Assembly: GCA_006503475.1 (NCBI GenBank)
Contig: RSEH01000013.1
Location: 1 to 64,000 of the forward strand
Direction of reading: 5' to 3'
DNA length: 64,000 nt
DNA from: Stentor roeselii
Lineage: Eukaryota; Ciliophora; Heterotrichea; Heterotrichida; Stentoridae
Translations under genes and position numbers: made by a program
Notes under the pieces: model-generated
The model's input: only the letters and a program-made list of their open reading frames with translations
Databases searched by the model: none
Told to the model about the DNA's origin: nothing
Shown: positions 1 to 11,800 of the stretch, piece after piece
Layout: every line of letters begins with the position of its first letter
How positions within the stretch are numbered: the stretch's first letter is position 1

Positions 1-948
1 GATCAAGTAGCTCGATATATTCTCTATAAAATAAAAATACAATTTTTTTTTAATATAAAATAAATTTATTTATCATATAGAATTTTTATAGTTACATATA
101 TAAATTCCATATTAAAATTATCAAGAATTCATAATTACACTGTAGAATAATTCAAGTTAAAATAAACATTTAATCTTAAAATTATTATATTAGGACTTAA
201 TATTTAACTTTAAATAAATATTGCTTTGAATAAGATTAAAAGAATAAAAAAATCTTAAATAGTTTTAAATAAAAACTGATTGAAACCACATTTGAAATTT
301 CTTACATAAGATTTTATTATTTTGTTTTAATCATAAAATCAGTGTTTAACTGAATTGAACATAAAATAATATGCTTTAGGAAAATGATTAATATTGTCAA
401 AGAACCTATTTATATATACTTCAAATTTATATCTGAATAAATATTATATAATTTATTCAAAATTGAATAATTAATTCAGTCTTTTTTTGAAAATAGTTAA
501 AGAAATAATCTAATTAATTGAATTTAATAGTACTAAAAAAATAAAAATTCAACAATGAATACAAAGTGCAAATCCTTATTCACTTTTTTATATGAAACTT
601 ATTATAAAGAGTATTACTTGAATAGATTTTAATAGTTTAGTAAAAATGATAAAAATAATATAAATAGTGTTGTTATAGCACAAAATTCTTTTATAAAGAA
701 GGTAGATTTTTTCAGAAAAAATCTAATAATCAGTTTATTTAAAAATTTAATAGTTTCGGCTCTTTTAATGAAAAAATTTGGTTTAAAACAAGTATCATAT
801 TTAATAACTATGAGTATTTATCTTAAAGAAATAATGGGATTAGATTAGAATTGATTAGTTTCTTGCAATTCTGGAATATAATATTTAAATATATAAATAC
901 TTTTACTTATTGAATAAGCTTATAAATTATTTGATCCATTTAAAAACC
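1..948. other. AT-rich stretch without a recognised gene
   Basis: This stretch lies beyond the 3' end of the minus-strand membrane protein gene and is very rich in A and T. I see no intact gene. The one notable item is a plus-strand frame at about 636-845 that stays open for about 70 codons, preceded in the same frame by an ATG-led run of 25 codons (555-629) and two adjacent stop codons. It may be a decayed gene or chance. No repeat array, telomere repeat or RNA gene was recognised. Confidence 0.5.
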
Positions 949-3900
949 TTACTTGATCACTAATATAATTAGCAAGAACATATCAAATTTTTCATTCGCC
1001 TTATCTAATACAACTCCATGTGTTTCTAATCTAATAATCCAAATTATTGTAATAATATAGCGAAGTACATCAAGAGTATTCCAGTTGAAAATAAATCGAA
1101 AAGCATCTTCGATAGTTGTATTTAGAGTTTTTGACCTAATCCAAATAAATTCTAGGACATTGAACACAAAAAAGCAATACCCGAAAGGCTTGATGTTAGT
1201 CACTACAAAAGCAAACATCAAATAAACTCCGTATCTGTAACAAAAAACATTCATAATCCTAAGTTTTTCATCTACTTCCATATACAGCACAGTAGTTCTC
1301 CAGAGTGAATACAAAAGGAGCATCGCAAGTGCATCCATAGCTAAATCACGATTATTGTTCAAGAAACCCACTAAAATCAAAGATTGCACAGCTAAACATG
1401 ACAAAAAATCAAGAATATTTTCAACTTTCCAATCAGAGATGATAATCAGATACATAAAATGAAAAGTTTCGATTGCAAGCAGAAGCATATTCAAAGCAAA
1501 TAACCAGATACTGACTTCATTAAAAAAAACATAAAAAGTTATACTGAGACATTGAAAGCCCAATCTTTGAGCAAGTGAAAAGTTTCCCAGCTTGAAACAA
1601 GAAATATACCCGATAAGTTCAGGGATCACCATAACAATAAAAAAGTAAAAAGGCCCATTAGTGAAAATAAAAACTACTGTGCAAATAATTGCCGGGATTG
1701 AAAACAACAAAACTAATAAAATCTTCAAGATTTCTCTGTTCTTTTGCCCCAGGAGAAGCCATTTACTTAATTTTTCTTGTTTTTCTGTGATCCAGTTGTT
1801 AATCGTGTTCTGATCACCGAAGATTTTGTTGAGAATCGTGTCATCATTGAACTCAAGTTCGAATTTTTCTTGAGAGGTTAGGATTTCTTGGAGAGTCAAA
1901 CCTTGAGTTAGGACAAAGAAAATTAACACGAGAGGGTCATGATAATAAAAGACTATTGTGCAACTTGTGATTAGCTGCAGAACTGATGAATAATTAATTG
2001 AATAAATACCCAGGTAACTTTCTATCCCAAGGTTAAAGCCTTGAATTACTTCTGATATCATTAAAGCTAAGGTCACAGCATAGAATAAATATAAAACGAG
2101 ATAATGGTACGCAAATTCTTTATTGATATTCTGATTTTCAGAAACTAAGTAAGCAACCAAAAAGATGTTTAGCCATAATAAGGTAGTCATTCCTATTATG
2201 CCGATTCTTAAATTAATCCACTTGAAACGAATATATGTTTTAATAAATTCTGATCTAAATATTCTCATATCTTTGATATAACAAAGACGATTTGTCATCA
2301 TCAAACTATCTGATGATCCTAAAATCACAGGCACTCTGATAAGACTACTTTTAACTAAATAATCCCGATCATTCTCTGATCTGTTCCTAAAAAAATATGT
2401 GTGCATTGAAGAAGCCTTAAATTCAAAAGTAGCATACATAGGCAAGTACTCACTTTTAGGAGTTCCATATTCTAAACTATTTGCTAGCAACTTATCAAGT
2501 AAGGCAGGCACACTTTGACATCCAGACCTAATAATTTCAACGAAATTCTTTTCCAAAGCTTCAAGAATCAATCTAAATTTCGGGAAGTCATCATTGATTT
2601 TTAAGAAGTGAAGCAGTAAAATATTAGTGCAATCAACAGCTTTATCGCCAATAGCAATTTCTATTGGAAGATTTTCAAAATTATCTGAAGATGTTTTGTC
2701 TATTTTCCAATTTAAAAACGATTCCAGGTTTTTTGAGTCCTTCGCTTTGCAGAGGGAGGCTAGAATATTCCTCTGTTCATATTTTTTCAAGTAATATTTG
2801 AATAAGTTTATTTTTTCATCTGTAAAATCTGCAGAAATGTTGGAGTGTAAATCGAGATTGATTTTATATATGTTTATTTTGCATGTATCATTTATTGTAA
2901 TGTTTACGAAGAGAAAAGGTGGAGAGTATCTGATATTTTTTATTTCTGCTTCACCTTCGAGATTATCAAATATTTTTTGCGTGCTTTCATCTTTTTCCTG
3001 CATTAATTGTAATTCAGGGTCTTTCTTGAGGTTACTTAAAGAATAAGCTTTTAATTTCTTTTTAGTATAGGTAACTATCAATTTATCATGAACTAAAACA
3101 TTCCCTCCTCTCGGAAAATCTTCTAATTTTTTAGTCTCTCTGATGAAATCATCGTCGAGTAGCGCGCTCACTGTTGAAGACGATTGCTTTACCAACAGTT
3201 TTGGTAAAAGGAGTGAGCGAGTTCTGTAAGAAACCATCACCAAATTAAGAATTGAATTATCTATATTCCTGATATCAACATTTTTTAAAAAATCTGTCAT
3301 AATTGGTGTCTCTACAGAAATTTTATATAATTTTATATCTGTTTCATTTTTTATGCAATTGAACTCTCTGACAAAGAGTTTTTCATTATATTTTCTAATA
3401 AACTTTATTTTTAATTCAGAACTTTGACTTGAAACTTTAATGAATAAATTATCGAAGAAGTTCTGAGACGAATTATTTGAGTAAATATTTTCTAAGCTTT
3501 TAATACCTAAGATGTGTTTTCTTTCGATTTTTTCACTTTTCCAGGTATCTATTAGACTTAGGAATCTTGCATTTATTAATAATATTTGTTTTATAAGTTT
3601 TTTATAAGTAACCCCTTGCTTTCCATCTTCACCACTGTTCTTTTCTTGAATATTTTTTAGCTGATTATCTTTGTCTAGCAAAGGACTAGACAAGTTTTGA
3701 AGTGGGATATTTACAGTGCTCTGAAAAGAGTTACTATTTTGATTAGGAACTTCTATTTTTCGTGTTAGGACAACTGCAATCAGCATTGATTCAAAATCGA
3801 TGTGAACAATTTCAGGTTTTTGTTTTATTTTACAACATAAGCTATCAAAGTTAATTTTTTTTTTCTGATTTTCTGTTATGTTTTTTTCATCAATGTTTAT

Positions 3901-4833
3901 GTATTTAACAAGGAATATATATTGCCCAATACTATAGCAAATTGTTATTTTATCATTAGATATCATTGATTTATAGTTCTTTATTTTTCCAGACTTCTTC
4001 AAATTTTCAGCATCAATTGAAGACTGAATTTCAGTTTTATATGAATTTATTATTTTATTTTCTTTCATGTTGAAAAGTACAACATTCCATCTGTTTCCCA
4101 CAAGCAATACATCTTGATTACTGGTAAACTCGAAGTATTCGAAATTCATACAGTTTTCCTTTAAAGCTAATACTTCTTTAGTATAAATGAGATCTGAGCA
4201 GCCTTTTTGCTTACTTTCAGTAAAAGAAACAATATAGGCCAAATTTTTCTTACTTTGATGCACAGCGATTCTATATAATTTAGAGTATTCAATATTATTC
4301 TCATCTGTATTTAATTCAAAGACTTTGGAAGTCACAATTTCAGCTTCTCCAAGTAAATCACAATACTTCTGGAAAACTGTTATCGTGAGCATCTTATCAT
4401 ATAAAACTTTCAAATCACATTTATTTTCTTTTTGAGTCTCTTGTTGAGATCCACTCGGAGGGTTTTCCCGGATGGTCTGATAATTTTTAGTTAAAATATT
4501 TTCATTTGGATCTTCCAATGATGCCATTCTGTGGAAATTCCAATTATATTTTTCTTTTGAATTTCGATATTTTAAGTTAGGTTCACCTTGAGGAGTGCAC
4601 TTAAAAGTCTCTTGAGTTACTATTTCTACTGCGAAAAGAGATAAATTGACTTCATCATTCAGTTCTTTAGATATCCTCATTTTTTCTAATTTGATGTATT
4701 CGCTATTTGGTTTATTTTCCACTTGAGTTGATGAGATATTCTCTTTTTTATCGACTTTATTATTGAAATCAACGCCAACTTCAGTCTCTTTTTTGATAGA
4801 CAGCGGGTCATCAAGTTTAGGTTTATCGTCCAT
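949..4833 (-). CDS. Large propeller-plus-polytopic membrane protein, TRP-channel-like
   Basis: A 1294-residue protein. The first ~800 residues are soluble with alternating hydrophobic and polar strands, suggesting beta-propeller (WD-like) repeats but without clear WD signatures. From about residue 900 to the end come many hydrophobic segments, as in ciliate TRP-like ion channels with a six-TM core. Family assignment is by architecture only; I see no decisive pore motif. The ATG at 4833 opens a charged, disordered N-terminus. The protein stops inside a hydrophobic segment (FLLIILVIK), with no S5-pore-S6 followed by a tail, so the gene may be truncated or decaying. Codon use is strongly AT-biased compared with the rest of the window. 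Confidence 0.6.
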   Translation of the reverse strand: MDDKPKLDDPLSIKKETEVGVDFNNKVDKKENISSTQVENKPNSEYIKLEKMRISKELNDEVNLSLFAVEIVTQETFKCTPQGEPNLKYRNSKEKYNWNFHRMASLEDPNENILTKNYQTIRENPPSGSQQETQKENKCDLKVLYDKMLTITVFQKYCDLLGEAEIVTSKVFELNTDENNIEYSKLYRIAVHQSKKNLAYIVSFTESKQKGCSDLIYTKEVLALKENCMNFEYFEFTSNQDVLLVGNRWNVVLFNMKENKIINSYKTEIQSSIDAENLKKSGKIKNYKSMISNDKITICYSIGQYIFLVKYINIDEKNITENQKKKINFDSLCCKIKQKPEIVHIDFESMLIAVVLTRKIEVPNQNSNSFQSTVNIPLQNLSSPLLDKDNQLKNIQEKNSGEDGKQGVTYKKLIKQILLINARFLSLIDTWKSEKIERKHILGIKSLENIYSNNSSQNFFDNLFIKVSSQSSELKIKFIRKYNEKLFVREFNCIKNETDIKLYKISVETPIMTDFLKNVDIRNIDNSILNLVMVSYRTRSLLLPKLLVKQSSSTVSALLDDDFIRETKKLEDFPRGGNVLVHDKLIVTYTKKKLKAYSLSNLKKDPELQLMQEKDESTQKIFDNLEGEAEIKNIRYSPPFLFVNITINDTCKINIYKINLDLHSNISADFTDEKINLFKYYLKKYEQRNILASLCKAKDSKNLESFLNWKIDKTSSDNFENLPIEIAIGDKAVDCTNILLLHFLKINDDFPKFRLILEALEKNFVEIIRSGCQSVPALLDKLLANSLEYGTPKSEYLPMYATFEFKASSMHTYFFRNRSENDRDYLVKSSLIRVPVILGSSDSLMMTNRLCYIKDMRIFRSEFIKTYIRFKWINLRIGIIGMTTLLWLNIFLVAYLVSENQNINKEFAYHYLVLYLFYAVTLALMISEVIQGFNLGIESYLGIYSINYSSVLQLITSCTIVFYYHDPLVLIFFVLTQGLTLQEILTSQEKFELEFNDDTILNKIFGDQNTINNWITEKQEKLSKWLLLGQKNREILKILLVLLFSIPAIICTVVFIFTNGPFYFFIVMVIPELIGYISCFKLGNFSLAQRLGFQCLSITFYVFFNEVSIWLFALNMLLLAIETFHFMYLIIISDWKVENILDFLSCLAVQSLILVGFLNNNRDLAMDALAMLLLYSLWRTTVLYMEVDEKLRIMNVFCYRYGVYLMFAFVVTNIKPFGYCFFVFNVLEFIWIRSKTLNTTIEDAFRFIFNWNTLDVLRYIITIIWIIRLETHGVVLDKANEKFDMFLLIILVIK

Positions 4834-6134
4834 TCAGATTTATCACAAATATGTCAAATTGAAGACAATAATTTAAACTCGCCTATATCAAGTGACTTAT
4901 TGGAACTTTTTTATTAGTTTGATTATGAAATCAGAGTTTAAGATTTAAGTTGATTACACTAAAGGAACTATATAAAAATAGGCTAATTATATAGCATAGT
5001 GCAAGTTTAGCATAATTTATTATATAAAATATATAAAACCTTAAGCGATTTATCTTTCTGGTTGAATTTTTTCTTATAAAATTGTTATTTAGGGCTTTTG
5101 CCAACTTTATAGTTAAAGATTAATCAAACTGAAAATATAAGATTTCAGTGATGACAAATTAGGAAATTCATTGAGAGAAGAGCATACGATAACTAAAGAA
5201 CTAATATAAAGAAAATGTTCAAAGTATTCAGTGATATATGCAGGTATTGATTATAAAAACCTTTCTGAAAGATAAATCTCTGATTAGTTTATGTTAATAT
5301 TTATTCCTAGTTTATCTTCAGTAAAATTCAACTGCTTGACTATAACTTTTCTTCTTCAGTAATATTAAACAATCTCTACAAAAAGACTTAGATGTTAAAA
5401 TATAAATCAATTAGTAACTTAGGATTGAATTTTTAAAATCTCAGTTGGACTTTGTTGTAAGGTCTTCTAAATAGTTTAAGTTAGTTTTTCCTAATAGTGA
5501 TTTAGACTAAAAAGATTATTTAAATGGCAAATGTCAAGGTTAATAATTTTATAAAATTTTTCAAAGAATTCTTTCTAATATAGGCTAGTTTATTATATAT
5601 CATAAATTTTTGTTTTGTCTGAAATTACAATTTTTAAAAAATCTTCTTAGCTTTTCTTTGTGCGCTAGTTCATGATTATTAGATATAACGTTCAATCTGA
5701 AGTAAACTAATTACTGTTGATTAATACAACAAGCACGATACAATCAAATAAAAAAACTCCTGCTAGTTTATAACTATGCTAATATATAAAGATTATTTAA
5801 TAAGATAGCATTGTTTAATGTTCTTATATCAACAGATTAAATGAATATGAAATGAAGTTCAATAAATTATTTTACTAAATTAAATGAAAGAATTACTCAG
5901 AGAGATTTTTTAGAAGGTGAAAATAAAATTTGATGTGCTGACCAGATATTATCAGAAAAGTTATTAACTGCAGATTTCCTGGGGAAATCTTAATGTAATT
6001 AATATTCCGTTCTATTTATTACTTTAAATCTTGAAGATTTAATTAATTGGACACTAAAAGACTGCGAATGCTTTATGTGAAAGAATCACTAGTTTTAAAT
6101 TTGTTTTTTAGTTTTATAGTTTTTTTTTTTTCCT

Positions 6135-6181
6135 AGCAAGTAAGCCTCAATATGATTCCTAACAAGTAAAGTCTCAATATA
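6135..6181. repeat. Imperfect direct duplication, ~21-nt unit, 26-nt spacing
   Basis: Two similar stretches, AGCAAGTAAGCCTCAATATG (6135-6154) and AACAAGTAAAGTCTCAATAT (6161-6180), lie 26 nt apart in the same direction. They look like a small local duplication inside AT-rich intergenic DNA. No function is suggested. Confidence 0.4.
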
Positions 6182-6437
6182 TAAATTACTCTGCGATTCT
6201 ATTATGAAATATGTCCAATTTCAAAGTGCTTAAAACTACCTTACATATATAAGTTGCCCATAGAAAAATTCAAATTTATTATTCTATATTTTTTCAATGA
6301 AGCCAATAATATTAATAGAAGAACATACAGATTATCCCTTCATTCAAATAATAATTTATTTTAATTCTATTCAGCTCTAATCATTCATTAAAATTTAATT
6401 TTTACATAAATTCTTACAATCTCAGGCAACCTTAGAT

Positions 6438-6545
6438 AAAATCTGGGAGAAGATAATCTTCTGTCTTTAAGCTACTCTTTTAGTCTTGATTATTACTTTC
6501 TTGGGTGCTGGTAAATGGATATTTTCAAATATTTATGAAAGTAGA
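6438..6545 (+). pseudogene. Relic of a four-TM family gene (TM1 region)
   Basis: The plus frame starting at 6438 reads KIWEKIIFCL, stop, then ATLLVLIITFLGAGKWIFSN. This lines up with the first membrane segment of the intact neighbour at 6712 (KAWTWIFVFL, then LFLLTLIITCLSIPDWIYSN): K-x-W, IF, L, LL, LIIT, L, W-I and SN agree. One internal stop stands where the neighbour has Gln. Downstream I could not extend the match to the later membrane segments, so this looks like a truncated, decayed tandem duplicate in the same orientation. Confidence 0.5.
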
Positions 6546-6711
6546 TAAACAAGTTTTACTAGTCTTTGATATTTTAACAGGTTTGAATTATTTAAAGAGC
6601 CTGGTAGTGATATTCACTAAAATTCTTGCTATAATTATTTAATTATCTGATAAAGAAACCCTTGAATTATTCTGATTAGGTACATCTATCAGTTATTAAA
6701 TATTCATATAA

Positions 6712-7860
6712 ATGATATCTCAAATAAGGGTAGGCAGATGCAGTATCAAGGCTTGGACCTGGATCTTTGTTTTTCTTCAGTTATTTCTTCTTACGCTTAT
6801 TATAACTTGTCTTAGTATACCTGATTGGATCTATTCAAATATTCCTGTTACCTTGGAACTAAGTAATAGTAAATTTGATTTTTCAGAACTTGAATGTGGA
6901 GTTATTTACTGTAATGAGCCAGAATACAATAGTTACTCAGATTTGATAGACAAAATCAATGATGAGGGAAATTATGATTCAGACGATGATATTGTGGATT
7001 CCTTAAAGAAGATGCTTCGAAATCTGAGTGGATCTGGAGCTGTCTTGATTATTTTTTACTCAGGTTGTTTATTTGGCCTCTTCATATGGTTTATTGCTAT
7101 GATAGTCTTCCTTAGGGGCTGCAACATATACTGGTGCACTTGGATCTGTAGTTTTTGTTCATGCGGCTGTTTTTATGCAGGGTCAATAATGTGGTTCGTG
7201 TACGCTCCTTCAAGTTTTGATAATTGTGATTCATTTCCTGAAGATTCTTCAACCGCAACAGTTTGCACATCTTCAGGTCCAATTCTCTCAATAGTTATCA
7301 TGATATTTTTCCCTCCCATCACGATTTTGTATCTAGTAATTTCCATAAAAGCTTACCGAAGAAGAACCCAGAGTGAAATCAACGAATCTCCCCAAATTGT
7401 CAACCAGATAGTCCAAAATAACATCGGTTACCCTCCTCCTGTAGCATCTGGACATAATTGGCCCCAGCCTCCACCTTTTAATCACCCAGTTCCTTATCAA
7501 TACAATCCAATCAGACAGGAATCTCAGGAAAACAACCCAGGGTACTACCATGGTAATCCTAGACCTGAATATTTAAACAACCAGAACGTTATCATTCCTC
7601 AGTTCAGGAATATCCCTCCTGCTAGTGAAATTCAGAATAATCGTGTAGAGAATTCCATCAGGTTTAGTGGACCTCCTGCTTTAATTCCTGGTCAAGAAAA
7701 CAATTTGGAATTGCCTCCTGCTGTTAATATTGGAAATTTTCCTGGAAAAAATAATATTGAAGAAATCAAGCAATCTGATGATGATATATTAGTTTGGTAT
7801 GAAGAATCATTAGAAGATAATTGTGATTCAAATAATGAGGAGGATAAAGAAAATAATTAG
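6712..7860 (+). CDS. Four-TM (claudin-like topology) membrane protein with Pro-rich tail
   Basis: A 382-residue protein with four hydrophobic segments at roughly residues 15-37, 110-135, 142-165 and 190-215, a first extracellular loop with a Cys pair (ELECGVIYC), and a second loop motif NCDSFPEDSS...VCTSSGP. The same second-loop pattern (Cys-x-x-[FY]-P-[ED]-[DN]-[GS]-S...Cys-x-S) occurs in the two paralogs at 42906 and 44224, so this is a small family. The cytosolic tail (about residues 220-380) is rich in Pro, Asn and Gln and ends with acidic residues. Four-TM topology recalls claudin/PMP22-like proteins, but I see no direct sequence match and assign no function. Confidence 0.75.
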   Translation: MISQIRVGRCSIKAWTWIFVFLQLFLLTLIITCLSIPDWIYSNIPVTLELSNSKFDFSELECGVIYCNEPEYNSYSDLIDKINDEGNYDSDDDIVDSLKKMLRNLSGSGAVLIIFYSGCLFGLFIWFIAMIVFLRGCNIYWCTWICSFCSCGCFYAGSIMWFVYAPSSFDNCDSFPEDSSTATVCTSSGPILSIVIMIFFPPITILYLVISIKAYRRRTQSEINESPQIVNQIVQNNIGYPPPVASGHNWPQPPPFNHPVPYQYNPIRQESQENNPGYYHGNPRPEYLNNQNVIIPQFRNIPPASEIQNNRVENSIRFSGPPALIPGQENNLELPPAVNIGNFPGKNNIEEIKQSDDDILVWYEESLEDNCDSNNEEDKENN

Positions 7861-8876
7861 ATTAGGATGAGATATCTTGGGATTTTTTATAGATTTAGAT
7901 TATGAGTAAATTTTAGATAAAATTAACATCTAGAAAGTATGTATTTGATAGTATATCGTTATGGGTCATTATACATTAACTTTTAATCAAAATTTATGTG
8001 ATTGATGACGATATCAGCGATGATATGGATAGTTTGAACTAGCTTAAGGAATGAATATTAAAAGAGTAAATATCTAAAAAGATTTGGCTGGTCAGTAGGT
8101 ACACTACTTTGGACTTAAAAAAACCTTAATTTGTCAAGTATTCATATAATAATACCAATAATTTTTCTTTGCAAAAGTTTAGCTTCGAATTCGCTCTAGC
8201 ATTATAAAATTCCACCGTTAAAAACTCACTTTGAGCAAAAGTTTATTTCTTTAATAAACATCTAACTCTTTTTGCGCCAGATAAGATTTACTTCATTAAG
8301 TATTTAAGAAAATTAAATAATATAGTGAAAGACTAAAATTTTTAATCTTTTTATCAAAAATTATAATCAAATTTTTAAGCGGGTAATGATACTGATAAGA
8401 TGAAAGATATGATCGAAAATGAATAAATTATTAAATTAAATTGATTTAGATAGACTACAATATTTTAGCTTTTTTTCATTAAATCATTTCTATGTTATCA
8501 TTTTTTTATTAGGTCTAAAACTAATAGTGAATCTCTCAATCTCTTGATTACCAAAAGTATTGAGTTTCTTAAACTTTAAGAAATTTTGATGAATTAAATT
8601 GTCACATGTAAACTTTTATTAAACTTATGAATTGTAATTTTTGAGTTTAAGATAAAATGACGGAATCGATGATTTCCAATCCAGTTGATACATATATTCA
8701 CAAAATTAAGTAAATCTTTAATATTATTCTGAAATATAAAATTTAAATGCACTGTAATTAAAAAAATTAAGTTGAATCAATGAATCATTTGGAGCCTAAT
8801 CTTTATCTCTTAAGTCTTGAAATCCTATTCCTGTTAAAAAAAGTTCGCATATTATAAGAAAACATTTTTATAATAT
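7861..8876. other. AT-rich intergenic stretch upstream of ATR
   Basis: About 1 kb between the four-TM gene and the ATR gene, both on the plus strand. All six frames are broken by frequent stops. I see no gene, RNA gene or repeat. It presumably includes the ATR promoter just before 8877. Confidence 0.55.
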
Positions 8877-11800
8877 ATGGCGGGGTCAATTGAAATAGGT
8901 TCAATCGAATGCAACAGCGAAACCTGCTTCGCTTCTCTTGACAAGCATTTGATGAGTTTAAAATTCTTTAATCCAGAAGAAAAAAGCAAACAAGAGTGCA
9001 TTAAAGCCCTTCAATCCTTATTCAGCCTCTTCCCTCTTCACAACTTTGCAAAAAGGTTAGGAAACGCTTATTGGAAGACTATTTATTTGATTTTACTCGA
9101 ACTCCCCACTTCACCTGCATCACTTCTAGGAAAAGTTTTAACTTTCCTTTCAAAACAAGAAATTTTTGCTTATTTTTCAGATATTTCAATTATTTTTCGC
9201 TGTTTCATTGACGGAAACCCTTTGATTTCATATAAACTAGAAAATCTAAAAATGACTGAATTTTCGATGGACTGCGATCGTTCCAGTCAAAATCCAGAAA
9301 CCATTTCAAGACCAAACTTCTCACGCGACCCAAAAGACTACTTCTCAAAGCAGGTCAACCTCTCAGAAAGTGGATCTCGATTGAATTTATTAATCTCTTC
9401 TCTGAAACATGTGAAAGAAAAGATCTTTTCCTATGAAAATAAAGAAAATCTTATAAGTCTCTTAAAAAATCTTCAAAATTTCGATGAAACTAAAACAACT
9501 TGCCAGAAGTTGCTGCTGTCAATGAATGAGTTCAGATTATCTGACATTCAAGATATTTCCACTGTTGAAAGTTCAGACATTCGGCATCTGTCGCCGAGTT
9601 TTATTCTGGAGTTCACGAAATCAGTTCTGGCATCTGGAAAGCCTGTTGGTCCTTTTTTCGACTTTTCACTCGAGATCCTGAAGCATGGGATCAGCGTGAG
9701 TGACTTGAAAAACATTGAAAAAATAGCAAAAAATCCTGATTTTCATTCATTTGCCTGGCACTACGTCCATTGTTTTTTCAAAGAAAACTTCGAAACTTTC
9801 ATCCAGTCGATTTCATCGTGCATTGAAAAAGGGGATAACCAGAGCAAAAAAGTAAAAAACGGAGGGTTTTTGAAACCTGAGCTGAAAGTAACGAATCCAG
9901 AAAAGATTAGAACTTTGGACCTGGGCGATGTTATCTTGGCAGCAGTGAATTCGAAAGATCTTGCTTTTCTGAGTTTTCTGAGAGGATTGACTTGTTTAGA
10001 GATGTTCAAGTCAGGAGAAGACACCCAAGCAATGAAAGATTTTTTCGCTTTCGCAGGTCTTCAGCCAGCCACGACACTTGAACAGATAATCGACTGCTTC
10101 ATTCGAAGCAAGTCAATCTTGAGTCTTCCTAAAAGTCTCTCTTCAGTCACTCCAGTCACTCTATACAAGACCCTCAGTCTTCTGCCAGTCCACATCTTGC
10201 AGAACACGAGTGAAGTCCCTCAAAGTTACATCAAGACAGTACTTGAACAGCTAATCACAGGAAAAATTTTCTTTAACTTAGAAGATTTTAAGTCTTTGAA
10301 GTTCTTGATCAACTACATTATTAGAGCGCTTTTCAGGACATTTTCAATCATTTCTAACGAGTCTCAAATCAAATCTTGCAGAAAAGTCGAAGTTTTCATT
10401 GGGTTTGAAAATCTCTGTCATTTTTGTGGAAATCAATGTGAAGCCTTTTGTGACTACTGCATGATTAGGAAAATTCCTGTTGTTTTTCCGGTCTTCGGAA
10501 CTGAGTCTCCAGATTTTTTGGTTCTCAGGACTGAGACAGTTGAAGTGAAAACGAAAATCGCAAAAAACACGATTTTGAAGGACTTTCAAGACGCTCTTGA
10601 AAAATGCTCAGAAATTGTGAAAACCAGGCAAAAAAACCATGATTGTTTAACGGATTCAAAAGACTTTTCATTTATAATCTCTTGCCTGTTCCTTAAGCAC
10701 TTCTCTAAAAAACTCGATTTTTCTCTTGACAGCTGCTCTGCAAGTTTAATCCTTCCAGTTTCCCTGATGTCCCCGAAAAACAAAACCTTTCTCAAAAGCA
10801 ACCTTTTCACAAGCAAGTCTCTGGCATTAAAACTACTAGAAACAAGTAAAACTCACCCTTTAATCTTCAAAAAGTTCAACCTGCTGACTAAAGTAATTCT
10901 CTGGCCCAGTGAAAACCCTGAGTTGCTTTTTCTGACCCGCCGGAGCTTGGAACTTCTGAAATTTTCTCAAAAAATCAGCATTCAAGACTTACTGAGCTTC
11001 ACAAAACCAAAATTTCTCAGTGAATGGGCCGAAGCAGTATCAAAAACTATCGGTTTTCTCGATTTTCTCCGTGATTTGCAAGATTTTAACTTAGAGCCTT
11101 TTTTACCGAAGATAGAAGTAGAGCTGATTCTAAAACACAACAGTGAAAAAGTTTTCCAGATCCTAAAACGTCTTTTTAAAGAGTACAAAAATAGTGAAGT
11201 AAACCTGTTTTACACGTCAGTCATAGTCGGAATCGCTTGGCAGAACCGAGAAGAAAAATTGAAAGACTTGGAACAACTCTGTGGAAAAGTCTTGGGAAAG
11301 TCCATTGACGAAAATGTGAATATTTCTGAATTGTACCACTCAGCCATTCCTGAACATCTGAATCAAGCTAAAATCTTCCTGCTTTGCGAGTTGGGACTCG
11401 GCCGTGTGTTAAACGAATGGATCTATGTCAATAAAACCGGAAATGGCCAGGTCGTTCTTCCCACTGCAAATGTTGAACAGTTTTTTCGAGCTTTTTCTAT
11501 CATTTCTGAGGTTTTTAACGCCAGTGAGTTTTTATCTCAAAGTATTAAATATTCTGCTTGTTTTGACTGGGCAGAGTTCTTTCAACTTGCAAGCGCGGTT
11601 GATGTGATTGTCTTGCCTGATAAAACGCATCTTGTTAATTTCTTGCTCGGTATCTGCAAACTTTGCTTTCATTACAACGAAATAGGGGAAAATTTGCAGT
11701 ACTTGTCAGCAAAAATCATTGGAATTTGTGGACATTTGCTGGAAATTGATAGAAATTTCATGTTGCAGGTGTTGGAAGAACTGGTTAATTGTTGTAATAT

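Larger units (their letters stand above)
4834..6711. other. Long AT-rich intergenic stretch
   Basis: Nearly 1.9 kb between the divergent TRP-like and four-TM genes, unusually long for this compact genome. All frames are dense with stops. It contains a recognisable relic of the four-TM family (6438-6545) and a small imperfect direct duplication (6135-6181). Otherwise I see no gene, RNA or regulatory motif that I can support. The stretch probably holds both divergent promoters and decayed sequence. Confidence 0.6.
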
